A stretch of DNA of 57,425 nucleotides, taken from Thermotogae bacterium (GTDB lineage: Bacteria > Hydrothermota > Hydrothermia > LBFQ01). Positions 35,445-43,314 of this stretch are shown here, in pieces. The position numbers were made by a program, and so were the translations under genes. The notes under the pieces were generated by a model. That model ran no database searches. It was given only the letters and a program-made list of their open reading frames with translations, and was not told where the DNA came from. Location: NCBI GenBank assembly GCA_013154295.1, contig JAADCS010000008.1:1-57425 (forward strand), read 5' to 3'. Within the stretch, counting starts at the first letter, position 1; every line of letters starts with the position of its first letter.

Positions 35445-36229
35445 CGTAAGGTATATGCTACTGCCAGAATATGCCTATCTCCAAAAAGACCCAGCGGGTT
35501 ATAAACGTAAGAGAAAACTATACGCCGATAACGAAGGGTGAAGCCGAAGTGGGTACCAGCTAACCTATCTCGGCCGTATCCTCCGTATAGGTGGGCATAG
35601 TGGGAGTTGTAGCCTATCCCAAAGCGAAGCGTACCGTAGTCTAAGCCCAAACCTAAGACGTAAGCTTTACCTCCTACGTAGTAGTATCTACCTTGAACGT
35701 AAGCAAACAACCTCTGAAAGGATAGGTCGGCTCCTCCCATGGCTTTAAAGGAGGTAAGAGTACGTCTCAAACCCACGGGTAGAAGTTCATATCCCAAACC
35801 ATCTATGCTTCCCCTGAAGTTCCACCCTCCCCAATCGGTTTTAAAGGTCCTTTGAAAGTTTGCTACCACACCGAGGGCTACCCCTCGGCTTTGGGGTGAG
35901 AGGGAAACATAGCGCAGGGAGAGACCAGCTGCGATCCTCCATCCGTTAAAGTCTAAAGTATGCGCTCCATCCAACGAAACGAAGTTGGAAGAGAAAGACC
36001 CCACCACGTTGCCCTTTTCGTCGGTTTGGAGCATGCCGCCAGAGGTAAAGAACTTACTTCGTAAGCGATAGGAAGAATAAGAACCGCCGATGATCCCACC
36101 GTAAGAACCGGCAGCGTAATTGAAAACCGATGTATAGAACCTCATATTTGGGAAAACGTAACCCTCCAACTCCCACGGTGAAAAGTCACCGTTAAACACG
36201 TCGTACGCGTATGAGAAAAGTAGGAGCAT
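35441..36229 (-). CDS. Outer-membrane beta-barrel protein, PorQ/PorV-like
   Basis: The 262-residue protein is built of short alternating strands with many aromatic and Gly residues (for example RIAAGLSLRYVSLSPQSRGVALGVVANF, GRYYYVGGKAYVLGLGLDYGTLRFGIGY) and ends in a strand with a terminal Arg. The order of these strands resembles PorQ-like proteins associated with type IX secretion. A signal peptide is short (MLLLFSYAYDVFNG). The ATG is 6 nt after a TAGAAT box that begins with the ribH stop. The T9SS link is inference, supported by sorting-like domains elsewhere in the window. Confidence 0.6.
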   Translation of the reverse strand: MLLLFSYAYDVFNGDFSPWELEGYVFPNMRFYTSVFNYAAGSYGGIIGGSYSSYRLRSKFFTSGGMLQTDEKGNVVGSFSSNFVSLDGAHTLDFNGWRIAAGLSLRYVSLSPQSRGVALGVVANFQRTFKTDWGGWNFRGSIDGLGYELLPVGLRRTLTSFKAMGGADLSFQRLFAYVQGRYYYVGGKAYVLGLGLDYGTLRFGIGYNSHYAHLYGGYGRDRLAGTHFGFTLRYRRIVFSYVYNPLGLFGDRHILAVAYTLR

Positions 36230-36235
36230 GGAAGT

Positions 36236-36241
36236 ATTCTA
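36236..36241 (-). promoter_or_regulatory. -10 element (TAGAAT) of the beta-barrel/arcC unit, fused to the ribH stop codon
   Basis: TAGAAT begins with the TAG stop of ribH and ends 6 nt before the ATG at 36229. Confidence 0.6.
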
Positions 36242-36697
36242 CTGCTGACTTTTGATTCTCCTAACCTCTTCTAACATAGAGAGAACCGCACTCGCCGCTT
36301 CCCAACCTTTGTTTCCGAACTTTCCTCCGGCTCTGTTAAAACCCTGCTCCAAGGATTCAACCGTAAGAACAGCCAAACCCACGGGTTTCTTGATCTTCGT
36401 AGCCACCTCCAACAGAGATGAGAGAACAGCCACAGAGAGATGTTCCCAATGGGGCGTTTCCCCTCTGAGTATGCAACCTACAACCACAAAACCCTTATAC
36501 CTGTCCTCATCTCCCAGTATGGCGAGCATTTGAGGGAGTTCAAAAGAGCCGGGGGCATTCACCACCTCGTAGGTGTAGCCCCCGGCTTTTAATCTACCAA
36601 TGGCCCCCTCTCTCAACCTTTCCGTTACGACCCCGTTAGAGAGGGAGACCAGAACACATATCTTGCTCTCTTCTTTACTTTTGCTTCCCGTCGCCAC
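36239..36697 (-). CDS. ribH: 6,7-dimethyl-8-ribityllumazine synthase
   Basis: RibH makes the penultimate riboflavin intermediate and forms an icosahedral or pentameric shell. The 152-residue sequence has VVNAPGSFELPQML, GCILRGETPHWEH (catalytic His retained), GLAVLTVESLEQGFNRAG and KFGNKGWEAASAVLSM. The start is GTG at 36697, overlapping the OmpA gene by 23 bp, so it is likely translated from the same mRNA. Other rib genes are not in the window. Confidence 0.92.
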   Translation of the reverse strand: MATGSKSKEESKICVLVSLSNGVVTERLREGAIGRLKAGGYTYEVVNAPGSFELPQMLAILGDEDRYKGFVVVGCILRGETPHWEHLSVAVLSSLLEVATKIKKPVGLAVLTVESLEQGFNRAGGKFGNKGWEAASAVLSMLEEVRRIKSQQ

Positions 36698-38267
36698 CTA
36701 AGTCGCTCCCCTCCGGCAGGAGAACATAGACCTCCACGCGCCTGTCCTTGGCAAGACCTTTACCTGTAGGTTCGAAGATGGTGTAGTTGGCCACTTCCTC
36801 AAACCTATCCTCACTGAGGTCGAACTGCCTCACCAGATACTCTTTCACGGCTAACGCTCTCTTCTTGGAGAGGAGTTCATTGTAGAAAGCCCCTCCTCTA
36901 CGGTCGGCGTGACCACGTATGACTACCTTGGCGTAAGGTTCCTTGGACAGGATCTCGCCCACCTTATCCAACTCCTTCTGGTACTTGGGCTTTATGATGG
37001 TCTTGTCGGTGTCGAAATAAACCACGGCCACCAGTTTGGGCTTACGGGAGAGTTTCTTGTAGAGTTTGACTTTCAAAACAGCGTCGGTAGTTAGATTCAC
37101 ACCTACATCTATGGGATGATAGTTCTCGTCATCCTTGGAGATGGTCAGTAGATAGTTGGAAGCGGGTAGGCTATCGTTGCGGTAGGTGCCGCTCTCATCC
37201 GTGGTGCCTTCGGTGGTCACCTTACCTACGACCTTCACCTTGGCGCCGCTTATCGGCTCCCCGGAAAGTGAATCCACCACTATCACCATGAGGGTTCTGG
37301 GTCCAAGCTCCTCAACTGCCTGAACTACGGCCGGGCCTCCACCAACACCCATCATAGAAGGACCTACGGGACCGTATATACGCTCGGCTATACGGGCCGG
37401 CGAGACGTGAGCGCCTACGAAAAGCTCCCAGTTCCACTCCCACTTTTCGGGATCGTCGGGGGAGAGGTAATACCTGTTGACGTAGTAGTTCATGGAGATG
37501 TTGGTACCGGCCGAGAGTACGAGCCCACCGTTGAAGAACCTGTAGCGCAGCATCGGCGTAGCGAACAGATAGTCGCTATTAAAGGATATAGGACCGTAAT
37601 ACTTCAGCTCAAAACCGCTCTCCAGATCGTAGTAGGTAGTGAATATGCCAAAGCCCACATAGAGAGGATTATCCGCCAGACCGCCCTTTTTGGTATCTAC
37701 GTTGTATCCGAAGCCCAAAGCGAGGTTTGCCAGAAGACGGGTAGACCATTGCTCACTTATGAAATCATATCCACCGGAAACGCCGAGTCGTGCCCCCAAG
37801 AGACCCTCACGCACTTTGAAAGAATCAACGTAGGTACCAACACGTATAGGCCCCTTCTGGGTTTCTCCTACAGGTACTAACAAGCTCAAGAGAGCGGAAA
37901 TACCCCAGTTTCTTTTTCCTATGAACTGGTATTTGGCTCCAAGCTCAAAGTCCCTCATGCCACCGAACCAACGGTCGTCGCGGGTAGTGTCGTCCAACTG
38001 CCCTTTATTTAACCAGTTGATACCTTTAAGCGTGGCGTAGAGTTCCAAGTTACGGACGGGTACTGTGTTTATGGAGCCCCAACCTAAAAGAAAATCCTGT
38101 ATACCGTAAGGTTGGCTCCATATCTTCTCCGCGTATATGGTGGTTTCCAGATAGTTTATATAACCACCGCTTACAAGTTTTTCCGTGGAGGCTCTCCAAT
38201 CAAAAACGTCAAAATAACCGCTTGCCCCCGTATTGGATAGGTAGCTAACGAGCATCAGCATGGTCAT
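36675..38267 (-). CDS. OmpA-family outer-membrane protein with beta-barrel and carboxypeptidase-like domain
   Basis: The 530-residue protein has an N-terminal beta-barrel-like region (about 20-295), a short Ig-like or carboxypeptidase-regulatory fold (about 330-395, VDSLSGEPISGAKVKVVGKVTT), and a C-terminal OmpA peptidoglycan-binding domain (VVYFDTDKTIIKPKYQKELDKV, VVIRGHADRRG, KKRALAVKEYL). It tethers the outer membrane to peptidoglycan. The ATG at 38267 lies 3 nt after the tRNA-Lys discriminator base, so there is no independent leader and no ribosome binding site. Its start is followed by only a short signal-like stretch. Confidence 0.88.
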   Translation of the reverse strand: MTMLMLVSYLSNTGASGYFDVFDWRASTEKLVSGGYINYLETTIYAEKIWSQPYGIQDFLLGWGSINTVPVRNLELYATLKGINWLNKGQLDDTTRDDRWFGGMRDFELGAKYQFIGKRNWGISALLSLLVPVGETQKGPIRVGTYVDSFKVREGLLGARLGVSGGYDFISEQWSTRLLANLALGFGYNVDTKKGGLADNPLYVGFGIFTTYYDLESGFELKYYGPISFNSDYLFATPMLRYRFFNGGLVLSAGTNISMNYYVNRYYLSPDDPEKWEWNWELFVGAHVSPARIAERIYGPVGPSMMGVGGGPAVVQAVEELGPRTLMVIVVDSLSGEPISGAKVKVVGKVTTEGTTDESGTYRNDSLPASNYLLTISKDDENYHPIDVGVNLTTDAVLKVKLYKKLSRKPKLVAVVYFDTDKTIIKPKYQKELDKVGEILSKEPYAKVVIRGHADRRGGAFYNELLSKKRALAVKEYLVRQFDLSEDRFEEVANYTIFEPTGKGLAKDRRVEVYVLLPEGSDLGGDGKQK

Positions 38268-38270
38268 AAG

Positions 38271-38343
38271 TGCCCCGCGAGGGACTCGAACCCCCGACCC
38301 GCGGATTAAGAATCCGCTGCTCTACCGTCTGAGCTAGCGGGGC
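38271..38343 (-). tRNA. tRNA-Lys (anticodon CTT)
   Basis: Cloverleaf with acceptor GCCCCGC/GCGGGGC, D arm GCTCAG, anticodon stem GCGGA/TCCGC around loop TTCTTAA (anticodon CTT), T arm GGTTCGAGTC and discriminator A. CCA is not encoded; CTT and then the OmpA ATG follow. Confidence 0.95.
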
Positions 38344-38355
38344 ACGTAGGTGGAT

Positions 38356-38361
38356 ATTATA
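38356..38361 (-). promoter_or_regulatory. -10 element (TATAAT) of tRNA-Lys/ompA, containing the GT4 stop codon
   Basis: TATAAT spans the TAA stop (38357-38359) of the GT4 gene and ends 12 nt before the mature tRNA-Lys 5' end, leaving room for only about a 5-nt precursor leader. Confidence 0.65.
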
Positions 38362-39355
38362 GGGTGGAAAGTTGTTTGGTGATGGCTTTATTGAAAGCGA
38401 AAACCATGTCGGAGATGTGGGCTATCCTACTACCACTTGAAAGTGCCGATTTTTTAAACATTTTCAAGCTTGAGAGAACTTTTTTCAGACCCGATGTCAG
38501 AGCTTCGGATGTAGGAGGAACCACTTCTACGCCGGGTAGATTCCAAACGGCAGCTCCATCCACATCGGTGGCCACTACCGGTGTACCGCAGGCCAAAGAC
38601 TCTAAAACCGGAAAGCCCAATCCCTCGGTGCGAGAGCTCAAAACGAAGACATCGGCGGAGGAATACAGACGGCGCAGTTCGGTATCGTTTCTTGGGAAGA
38701 ATCGTCGTGTTGATAATGGAAGTTGGGGTATCTCCACATCTCTTCCACCGACGAACCAGATCTCAAAACTTAGTGTTTTAGCCAAAAGTTCTATCACTTT
38801 TAGAAAAATATCAAAACCCTTTCGTCTTTCCTTACGGGGCATATACATCACTACCGGTAGATCTCGTTTAAGTGAAGGGTCAGGATCCGGAAAGAAGGTG
38901 TTCTTATCAACTCCTGCCGGTATAACATGCTGCGCATGGACTAATTTTGCCAAGGCCGGATTGTAGGTCACCTTTACGAGGGGGAAGGAATAGGTCAGAT
39001 GGGCAGCTACTTTGAAAATGGGGTTTGAGTAAAATCTACTCTCCACGTCCTGAACGAAGTAAATCATCCTTCGGGAGAAAGGAAACAAATAAGCTGTGGG
39101 CCAGAAGTTAGCCACGATCATATCGTACCCTTTAACGAGAGGAACGAACCTAAGTAGAGCCGACAGGCGGTTTCTTCCGGGGACCTCAACTCTTTTAACT
39201 TCGGGTCTTATATGGAAGGTAGTTTCGGATCGTTCCCTTGGATAAAGGATACTGATTTCATGCCCATAATCTACCAAACCGTTTGCTATCTCCAAAACTT
39301 TTCTTACTCCTCCGAAGTTACCTAAGCCTAGGAGGGGGAACGCTATTCTCGCCAC
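38357..39355 (-). CDS. GT4-family glycosyltransferase
   Basis: A 332-residue GT-B enzyme. The N-terminal domain has GLGNFGGVRKVLEIANGL (acceptor side), and the C-terminal domain has VMYMPRKERRKGFDIFLK and the nucleotide-sugar signature EGLGFPVLESLACGTPVVATDV with its paired Glu residues. Surface polysaccharide or lipopolysaccharide synthesis is likely. It starts at GTG 39355, 9 bp after the lipoprotein gene, so the two probably form one unit. Confidence 0.9.
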   Translation of the reverse strand: MARIAFPLLGLGNFGGVRKVLEIANGLVDYGHEISILYPRERSETTFHIRPEVKRVEVPGRNRLSALLRFVPLVKGYDMIVANFWPTAYLFPFSRRMIYFVQDVESRFYSNPIFKVAAHLTYSFPLVKVTYNPALAKLVHAQHVIPAGVDKNTFFPDPDPSLKRDLPVVMYMPRKERRKGFDIFLKVIELLAKTLSFEIWFVGGRDVEIPQLPLSTRRFFPRNDTELRRLYSSADVFVLSSRTEGLGFPVLESLACGTPVVATDVDGAAVWNLPGVEVVPPTSEALTSGLKKVLSSLKMFKKSALSSGSRIAHISDMVFAFNKAITKQLSTL

Positions 39356-39364
39356 GCCGCGGGA

Positions 39365-39805
39365 TCACTCCAGAACCTTGACTTCCGGTATCTTGCCATC
39401 GAATTTGATCCACCTTCCACCACCGGTTATCCTCCAACGCCATGAGACCTCGTAGGTTTTCTTGGTGGGTACGTTTATGGCCCTGGCATAGTATATTACG
39501 AAAACTGTATCTCCCTTGCGCTCGACTCTCCAACCGGAGGTATCCGGTTGGGCCACCTTGGGTAGATAAGCTATGTTTCCACTTGCAGCCGCCTTTATCA
39601 GCTTGCTTATGAACTGCGGATCCTTAGCCCTTTTTCCTTCGTATTGAGCTATCACCACTGCCACGCCTCTGCCACCCCGAACTATATCTTTTTGGGATTC
39701 GCTTAGGTTGGCTTTAACCTTCTTTATGGCTGCCTCATCGGAGAGAGAACCTCCGGAGCATCCGATCAAAACCCCTAACAGTAAGAAGGAGATCAATTTT
39801 CTCAT
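39365..39805 (-). CDS. Predicted lipoprotein of unknown function
   Basis: A 146-residue protein with a lipoprotein signal peptide (ISFLLLGVLIGCSGG; Cys16 is the lipidation site). The mature part is a small alpha+beta domain ending in WRWRITGGGRWIKFDGKIPEVKVLE, somewhat like NTF2-like stress lipoproteins. I do not recognise the family. It is followed by a GT4 gene and its ATG is 9 nt after a TAAAAT box. Confidence 0.75.
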   Translation of the reverse strand: MRKLISFLLLGVLIGCSGGSLSDEAAIKKVKANLSESQKDIVRGGRGVAVVIAQYEGKRAKDPQFISKLIKAAASGNIAYLPKVAQPDTSGWRVERKGDTVFVIYYARAINVPTKKTYEVSWRWRITGGGRWIKFDGKIPEVKVLE

Positions 39806-39814
39806 GGTACGTGG

Positions 39815-39820
39815 ATTTTA
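39815..39820 (-). promoter_or_regulatory. -10 element (TAAAAT) of the lipoprotein/GT4 unit
   Basis: TAAAAT ends 9 nt before the ATG at 39805 in the 27-bp gap after the PF04392-like gene. Confidence 0.55.
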
Positions 39821-39832
39821 CGGTCGTAGGTT

Positions 39833-40747
39833 TCAGTAGGTTTCGTCGAAGCGGCGCACGCAGTCTTCGTTTATGTGAAGTTTGAGCTTTTTGGCCACCT
39901 CCAAGTTGAATCCGGAGATTCCCTTGGTTTTCCCTTTGACGAAGAAGATGTACCTTTTCAAGATAACGGAGCGCCAGTCTACGGAAGTGCTGTCCTCTTC
40001 ACCACCTTTAACTCTTTCGAGCAGGTCTTCTATCAAGGAAGCCAGGGCATCTCCTATCTCCTCCTCCTCAGGTTCCCATCCCATCAGGGCTCCCTGTCTG
40101 ACATCGCTAATCCTAACACCGGCTACAGCTATTTTTCTTTTGGCAGCACCTTTTAAAAGGTCTCTAAGGTACCTACCCAAACTCACACGGGAACCGGATG
40201 GCACCCAAATTACTCTTACGCCCACGCTTTTGAGGTCGTCTAAGACTTCGTTTATCTGCGAAGGTGAGGATACGAACTGTATGTGCATTTCGAAAACTCC
40301 TGGGTTGGTTTCGTAGAAAAGACGGTTGAGTGTCCCCCAATCTTCGGTGTGAAGTATTATACCTAAGATCTTGGCCTCCTTCACGCTGCACAGCAACCTC
40401 TCTAACTGATCCCTGTAGTCTATGGCCACATACACACCAGCAAAGTTCTGGGGTGGGTCTATCAGATGGGTGTAGTTTTCAACGTACAGGACCGGATGGT
40501 TTTTAACGTACTGGGAGGCAAACCGTAGAGATTTTGGTCCCAGGGCCACGATCAGGTTATACTTATCACCTTTCATCTTCCAAAACCTCTTCCAAAAGGT
40601 CGTTGGGGATTCATCTTTGGGAACCCTCTCCCAGGTCATAACTTGGACCAAACCCTGTAAATGATACTTCAGTCGGTTGGAGATGGCCTTTGAATAGAAG
40701 GCCATGCTATCCCTTAGGACCAGAACTTGACCCATCAGAAAGAGCAT
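39833..40747 (-). CDS. PF04392-like (ABC-type substrate-binding fold) protein without signal peptide
   Basis: The 304-residue protein has a periplasmic-binding-protein type I fold of the ABC_sub_bind kind: LIVALGPKSLRFASQ, VYVAIDYRDQLERLLCSV, VRVIWVPSGSRVSLGRYLRDLL and KIAVAGVRISDVRQGALMGWEP. The segment after it, FNLEVAKKLKLHI, matches the end of this family. No signal peptide or ABC permease and ATPase genes are visible, so it may act in the cytoplasm or be an orphan sensor. The ATG is 9 nt after a TAAAAT box that begins with the upstream gene's stop. Confidence 0.7.
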   Translation of the reverse strand: MLFLMGQVLVLRDSMAFYSKAISNRLKYHLQGLVQVMTWERVPKDESPTTFWKRFWKMKGDKYNLIVALGPKSLRFASQYVKNHPVLYVENYTHLIDPPQNFAGVYVAIDYRDQLERLLCSVKEAKILGIILHTEDWGTLNRLFYETNPGVFEMHIQFVSSPSQINEVLDDLKSVGVRVIWVPSGSRVSLGRYLRDLLKGAAKRKIAVAGVRISDVRQGALMGWEPEEEEIGDALASLIEDLLERVKGGEEDSTSVDWRSVILKRYIFFVKGKTKGISGFNLEVAKKLKLHINEDCVRRFDETY

Positions 40748-40756
40748 GGTTTTTAT

Positions 40757-40762
40757 ATTTTA
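40757..40762 (-). promoter_or_regulatory. -10 element (TAAAAT), fused to the ptb stop codon
   Basis: TAAAAT begins with the TAA stop of the phosphotransacylase gene and ends 9 nt before the ATG at 40747. Confidence 0.55.
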
Positions 40763-41659
40763 CGGGTGACTTAAACCCCGGGATACCAAAATCCCAAGAG
40801 CCACGGAGTTGAGTTTGTCCTCGTCACTTTCGTTTCGTGAGGGTATGAGTATGGGAACCTTGGCGCCGAATATAACGTGCCCGACCGGGACTTTGGCATA
40901 GTAGGTGTAAGCTTTACCTAAGATGTTGCCCGCCTCTATGTTTGGAACCACCAAAATATCGGCTTCACCGGCCACCTCGCTTTCCAAGTTTTTTCGTCGT
41001 GCGGCCATCTTTGAGACGGCCACGTCCAAGGCCAACGGCCCATCCACCACACAATCTGACGATCCCCCCTCTTCGTATATCCTTTTTATCTCAGCTGCCT
41101 CTACGGAAGAAGGAATCTTTTCTGTGGGATACTCAACCGCCGATAGGAGGGCGACGCGAGGCTTATCGAAACCTAACGTATGGAAAACCTCTACAGCGTT
41201 TTTAACGATCTCCAGTTTGGTTTTCAGATCGGGAGCAACATTCACGCCGCCGTCGGTCATTCCTACGAGGCGGGACTTATCGGTGGCGGGATCCTCGGCT
41301 ATCAAGACGTCCGAGAGTATCCTGTCGGTACGGAGTCCTCTCTCTTTCCTTAAGACCTCCTTAAGGAGGGTTCCCGTTTTCAGAAAACCCTTCATTATGA
41401 TGTGGGCCTCGCCCTTTAAAACGTCCTCTACAGCTCTGCGGGACGCCTCGTGGGGATCGGTGACCTTTTTGATCCTTATCCCATAGGGTAGGGATGGAAG
41501 CGTTTCCGATATGTAGAGTATAACACTATCCACCAGTCCCATCTGCACCGATTTAATAGCCGTTCTCAGGCTGTAATCGTCAACGCCCCAGGGTATGGCT
41601 AAAACCATACCGGTGACCTTTTTTGCCTCCTCCCTTATTTGGGCAAAACTCCTATACAT
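40760..41659 (-). CDS. ptb: Phosphate butyryltransferase / phosphotransacetylase family protein
   Basis: The 299-residue enzyme belongs to the PTA/PTB family that transfers acyl groups between CoA and phosphate. Blocks are IIMKGFLKTGTLLKEVL, RTDRILSDVLIAEDP, LVGMTDGGVNVAPDLKTKLEIVKNAV, VALLSAVEYPTEKIPSS, ILVVPNIEAGNILGKAYTYY and PSRNESDEDKLNSVAL. These match phosphate butyryltransferase more than acetyl enzymes. No butyrate or acetate kinase is adjacent; ATP formation from acyl-CoA would need one elsewhere. The start is ATG at 41659, 9 nt after a TAAAAT box. Confidence 0.85.
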   Translation of the reverse strand: MYRSFAQIREEAKKVTGMVLAIPWGVDDYSLRTAIKSVQMGLVDSVILYISETLPSLPYGIRIKKVTDPHEASRRAVEDVLKGEAHIIMKGFLKTGTLLKEVLRKERGLRTDRILSDVLIAEDPATDKSRLVGMTDGGVNVAPDLKTKLEIVKNAVEVFHTLGFDKPRVALLSAVEYPTEKIPSSVEAAEIKRIYEEGGSSDCVVDGPLALDVAVSKMAARRKNLESEVAGEADILVVPNIEAGNILGKAYTYYAKVPVGHVIFGAKVPILIPSRNESDEDKLNSVALGILVSRGLSHP

Positions 41660-41668
41660 GAACCTAAG

Positions 41669-41674
41669 ATTTTA
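41669..41674 (-). promoter_or_regulatory. -10 element (TAAAAT) of ptb, fused to the HprK-like stop codon
   Basis: TAAAAT begins with the TAA stop of the HprK-like gene and ends 9 nt before the ptb ATG. Confidence 0.55.
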
Positions 41675-42382
41675 ACTTTGCACCATCTTTAGGAGGACCC
41701 GCCAGTCACCATATTCGACCCGATAACCTTTTGAAGCCAACAGCACTTTTAAAAGTAGGGATAAACCCTCCCCTTTGAGAGCCTTAGGGTTTAACAGATT
41801 CTCAACCACGTACAAGTATGTCTCATGAGGGTTGAGGGGGGTTATACGGGGTTCGGTCAGATGGGGGACGTAACGTACTAAAAACAGCGAGCTTAGGGGT
41901 ACGGGAGGAGAGATTCTATCCAGCGGCGTCGATATATCTACCGGCAACGTGGGATAAATCAGGCCATCGCGTGGATTCAAGGCCACCATATCATCCGATA
42001 GATAGCCGTAGGTTTCCTTTAAAAAGCCTTTAGCGACGGTACTCTTACCCCAGGCGTGCTGACCCAGAAACATGTAAGCTTCCCCTCGATGAGCTACGGC
42101 ACTGGCATGTAGGAGGAGAAAATTCTCTGCATTCCTTCCATAGAAATTACGCAGAGCCCTTCCCAGAAAAACGGCTACCCGTTTAGGTTCTATGTCACGT
42201 AGGTGTATAACACCTGAAGAAGGTAGAAACTCGTTGGAGCTATCCTCCAAAAGGCACATGTTACGCAGACACATACAGGGATAGAATTGGACTATCTCCC
42301 GGACCAAGAAGAGAGCCTCTTTTAGCTTTTCGGAATGCCTCAAAAGGATATGGGCGTCGTATATACCTAGGGCTGTGGTCAT
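41672..42382 (-). CDS. HprK-related P-loop kinase-like protein
   Basis: The 236-residue protein has a Walker A motif, LGQHAWGKSTVAKG (about residue 115), preceded by LLHASAVAHRGEAYMFLG and followed by YGYLSDDMVALN, the pattern of HPr kinase-like domains. The C-terminal half has no clear HPrK capping helices. A Cys-rich patch CMCLRNMC lies near residue 36. No HPr gene or peptide-modification partner (PqqD-like, asparagine synthase) is in the window. It overlaps the FAH gene by 4 bp and has a good AGGAGG site, so it is translated within that operon. The substrate is unknown. Confidence 0.7.
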   Translation of the reverse strand: MTTALGIYDAHILLRHSEKLKEALFLVREIVQFYPCMCLRNMCLLEDSSNEFLPSSGVIHLRDIEPKRVAVFLGRALRNFYGRNAENFLLLHASAVAHRGEAYMFLGQHAWGKSTVAKGFLKETYGYLSDDMVALNPRDGLIYPTLPVDISTPLDRISPPVPLSSLFLVRYVPHLTEPRITPLNPHETYLYVVENLLNPKALKGEGLSLLLKVLLASKGYRVEYGDWRVLLKMVQS

Positions 42383-43314
42383 ACCTTTCCTCCTATACGA
42401 TTCTTGAGGTTCATGTGTCCTTCAAGAACCAGTTCAACCTCGTCTCCAACCTCCAAGGAACGTCCAACCTCCACACCGCAAGAGAGAGGTACGGTTCCGC
42501 TTCCCAAAAGTTCCCCAGGAAAGAGTCTTTCACTCAGGCTGGCGTAAGACACCATCTGCTGGGGTGTATGTTGAGCGCCAGTCGTGGTAGAGGATGAGAC
42601 TTCCTCTCCGTTTATGATTACCCTAACCTTAAGATCGTTAAACCGAGGAAGAATCTCGGAAGCTGGTATGACTACGGATGAGATGGCTGTGGCGAAGTTT
42701 TTGGCTTTCACCACAGGACCGAAGGGATTTCCCTCGTACTCTTTGACCTGCACGTCCCGCGCCGAGAAGTCATTTATAAGGACAACCCCACCTATCAACC
42801 TCTCTGCCTCCTTCGGGGTAAGGTTTCTACCTTCTCCCACCAGGACGAAGCCTATCTCCAACTCGTAATCGAGGTAATCGGTATGGGAAGGATAAGGTAT
42901 GATGTCGCCATCGGTGTAGATCTGCAAGTGATTCCCCATATAATAAACTGGCACTTCGTAAAACAATCTGGGAGGTTTTAATAGAAAGCGGAAAATGGGT
43001 AGTCTCACGAGAGGATAGAGAAAGGGTTTGAACTTTTTTATGAGCCCTAATTTGGCTCGCACGTAATGTTTCTCCCAAAGCATGAAATCCCTGAACGACA
43101 GGGGTTTGAAAGGCAACAGGGGTTTTCCGGTTAGAGGAGAGGCTCCTTTCAACGATTCCTTGATCTTTCCCTTCACCTTCTCCCAATCTCTTAGAAGGAT
43201 GAGGAGATCATCCGAATACTCCTTCAAACCCAGAGCTTCAACGGGTATCCAACCATCTCCTTTGCCTACAGCCACACTTACTCTATCTCCAAATCGCACT
43301 CTGGCCAGCCTCAT
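42379..43314 (-). CDS. Fumarylacetoacetate hydrolase (FAH) family protein
   Basis: The 311-residue protein has an FAH-type metal-binding pattern: DYLDYELEIGFVLVGEGRNL (Glu and Glu ligands), then INDFSARDVQ and a Lys/Thr-containing loop (KVRVIINGEEVSSSTTTGAQHTPQQMVSYAS), and GSGTVPLSCGVEVGRSLEVGDEVEL. The family cleaves C-C bonds or isomerizes acylpyruvates in aromatic or amino-acid breakdown. Its coupling to an alpha/beta hydrolase and an HprK-like gene does not reveal the substrate. It overlaps both neighbours by 4 bp. Confidence 0.85.
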   Translation of the reverse strand: MRLARVRFGDRVSVAVGKGDGWIPVEALGLKEYSDDLLILLRDWEKVKGKIKESLKGASPLTGKPLLPFKPLSFRDFMLWEKHYVRAKLGLIKKFKPFLYPLVRLPIFRFLLKPPRLFYEVPVYYMGNHLQIYTDGDIIPYPSHTDYLDYELEIGFVLVGEGRNLTPKEAERLIGGVVLINDFSARDVQVKEYEGNPFGPVVKAKNFATAISSVVIPASEILPRFNDLKVRVIINGEEVSSSTTTGAQHTPQQMVSYASLSERLFPGELLGSGTVPLSCGVEVGRSLEVGDEVELVLEGHMNLKNRIGGKV

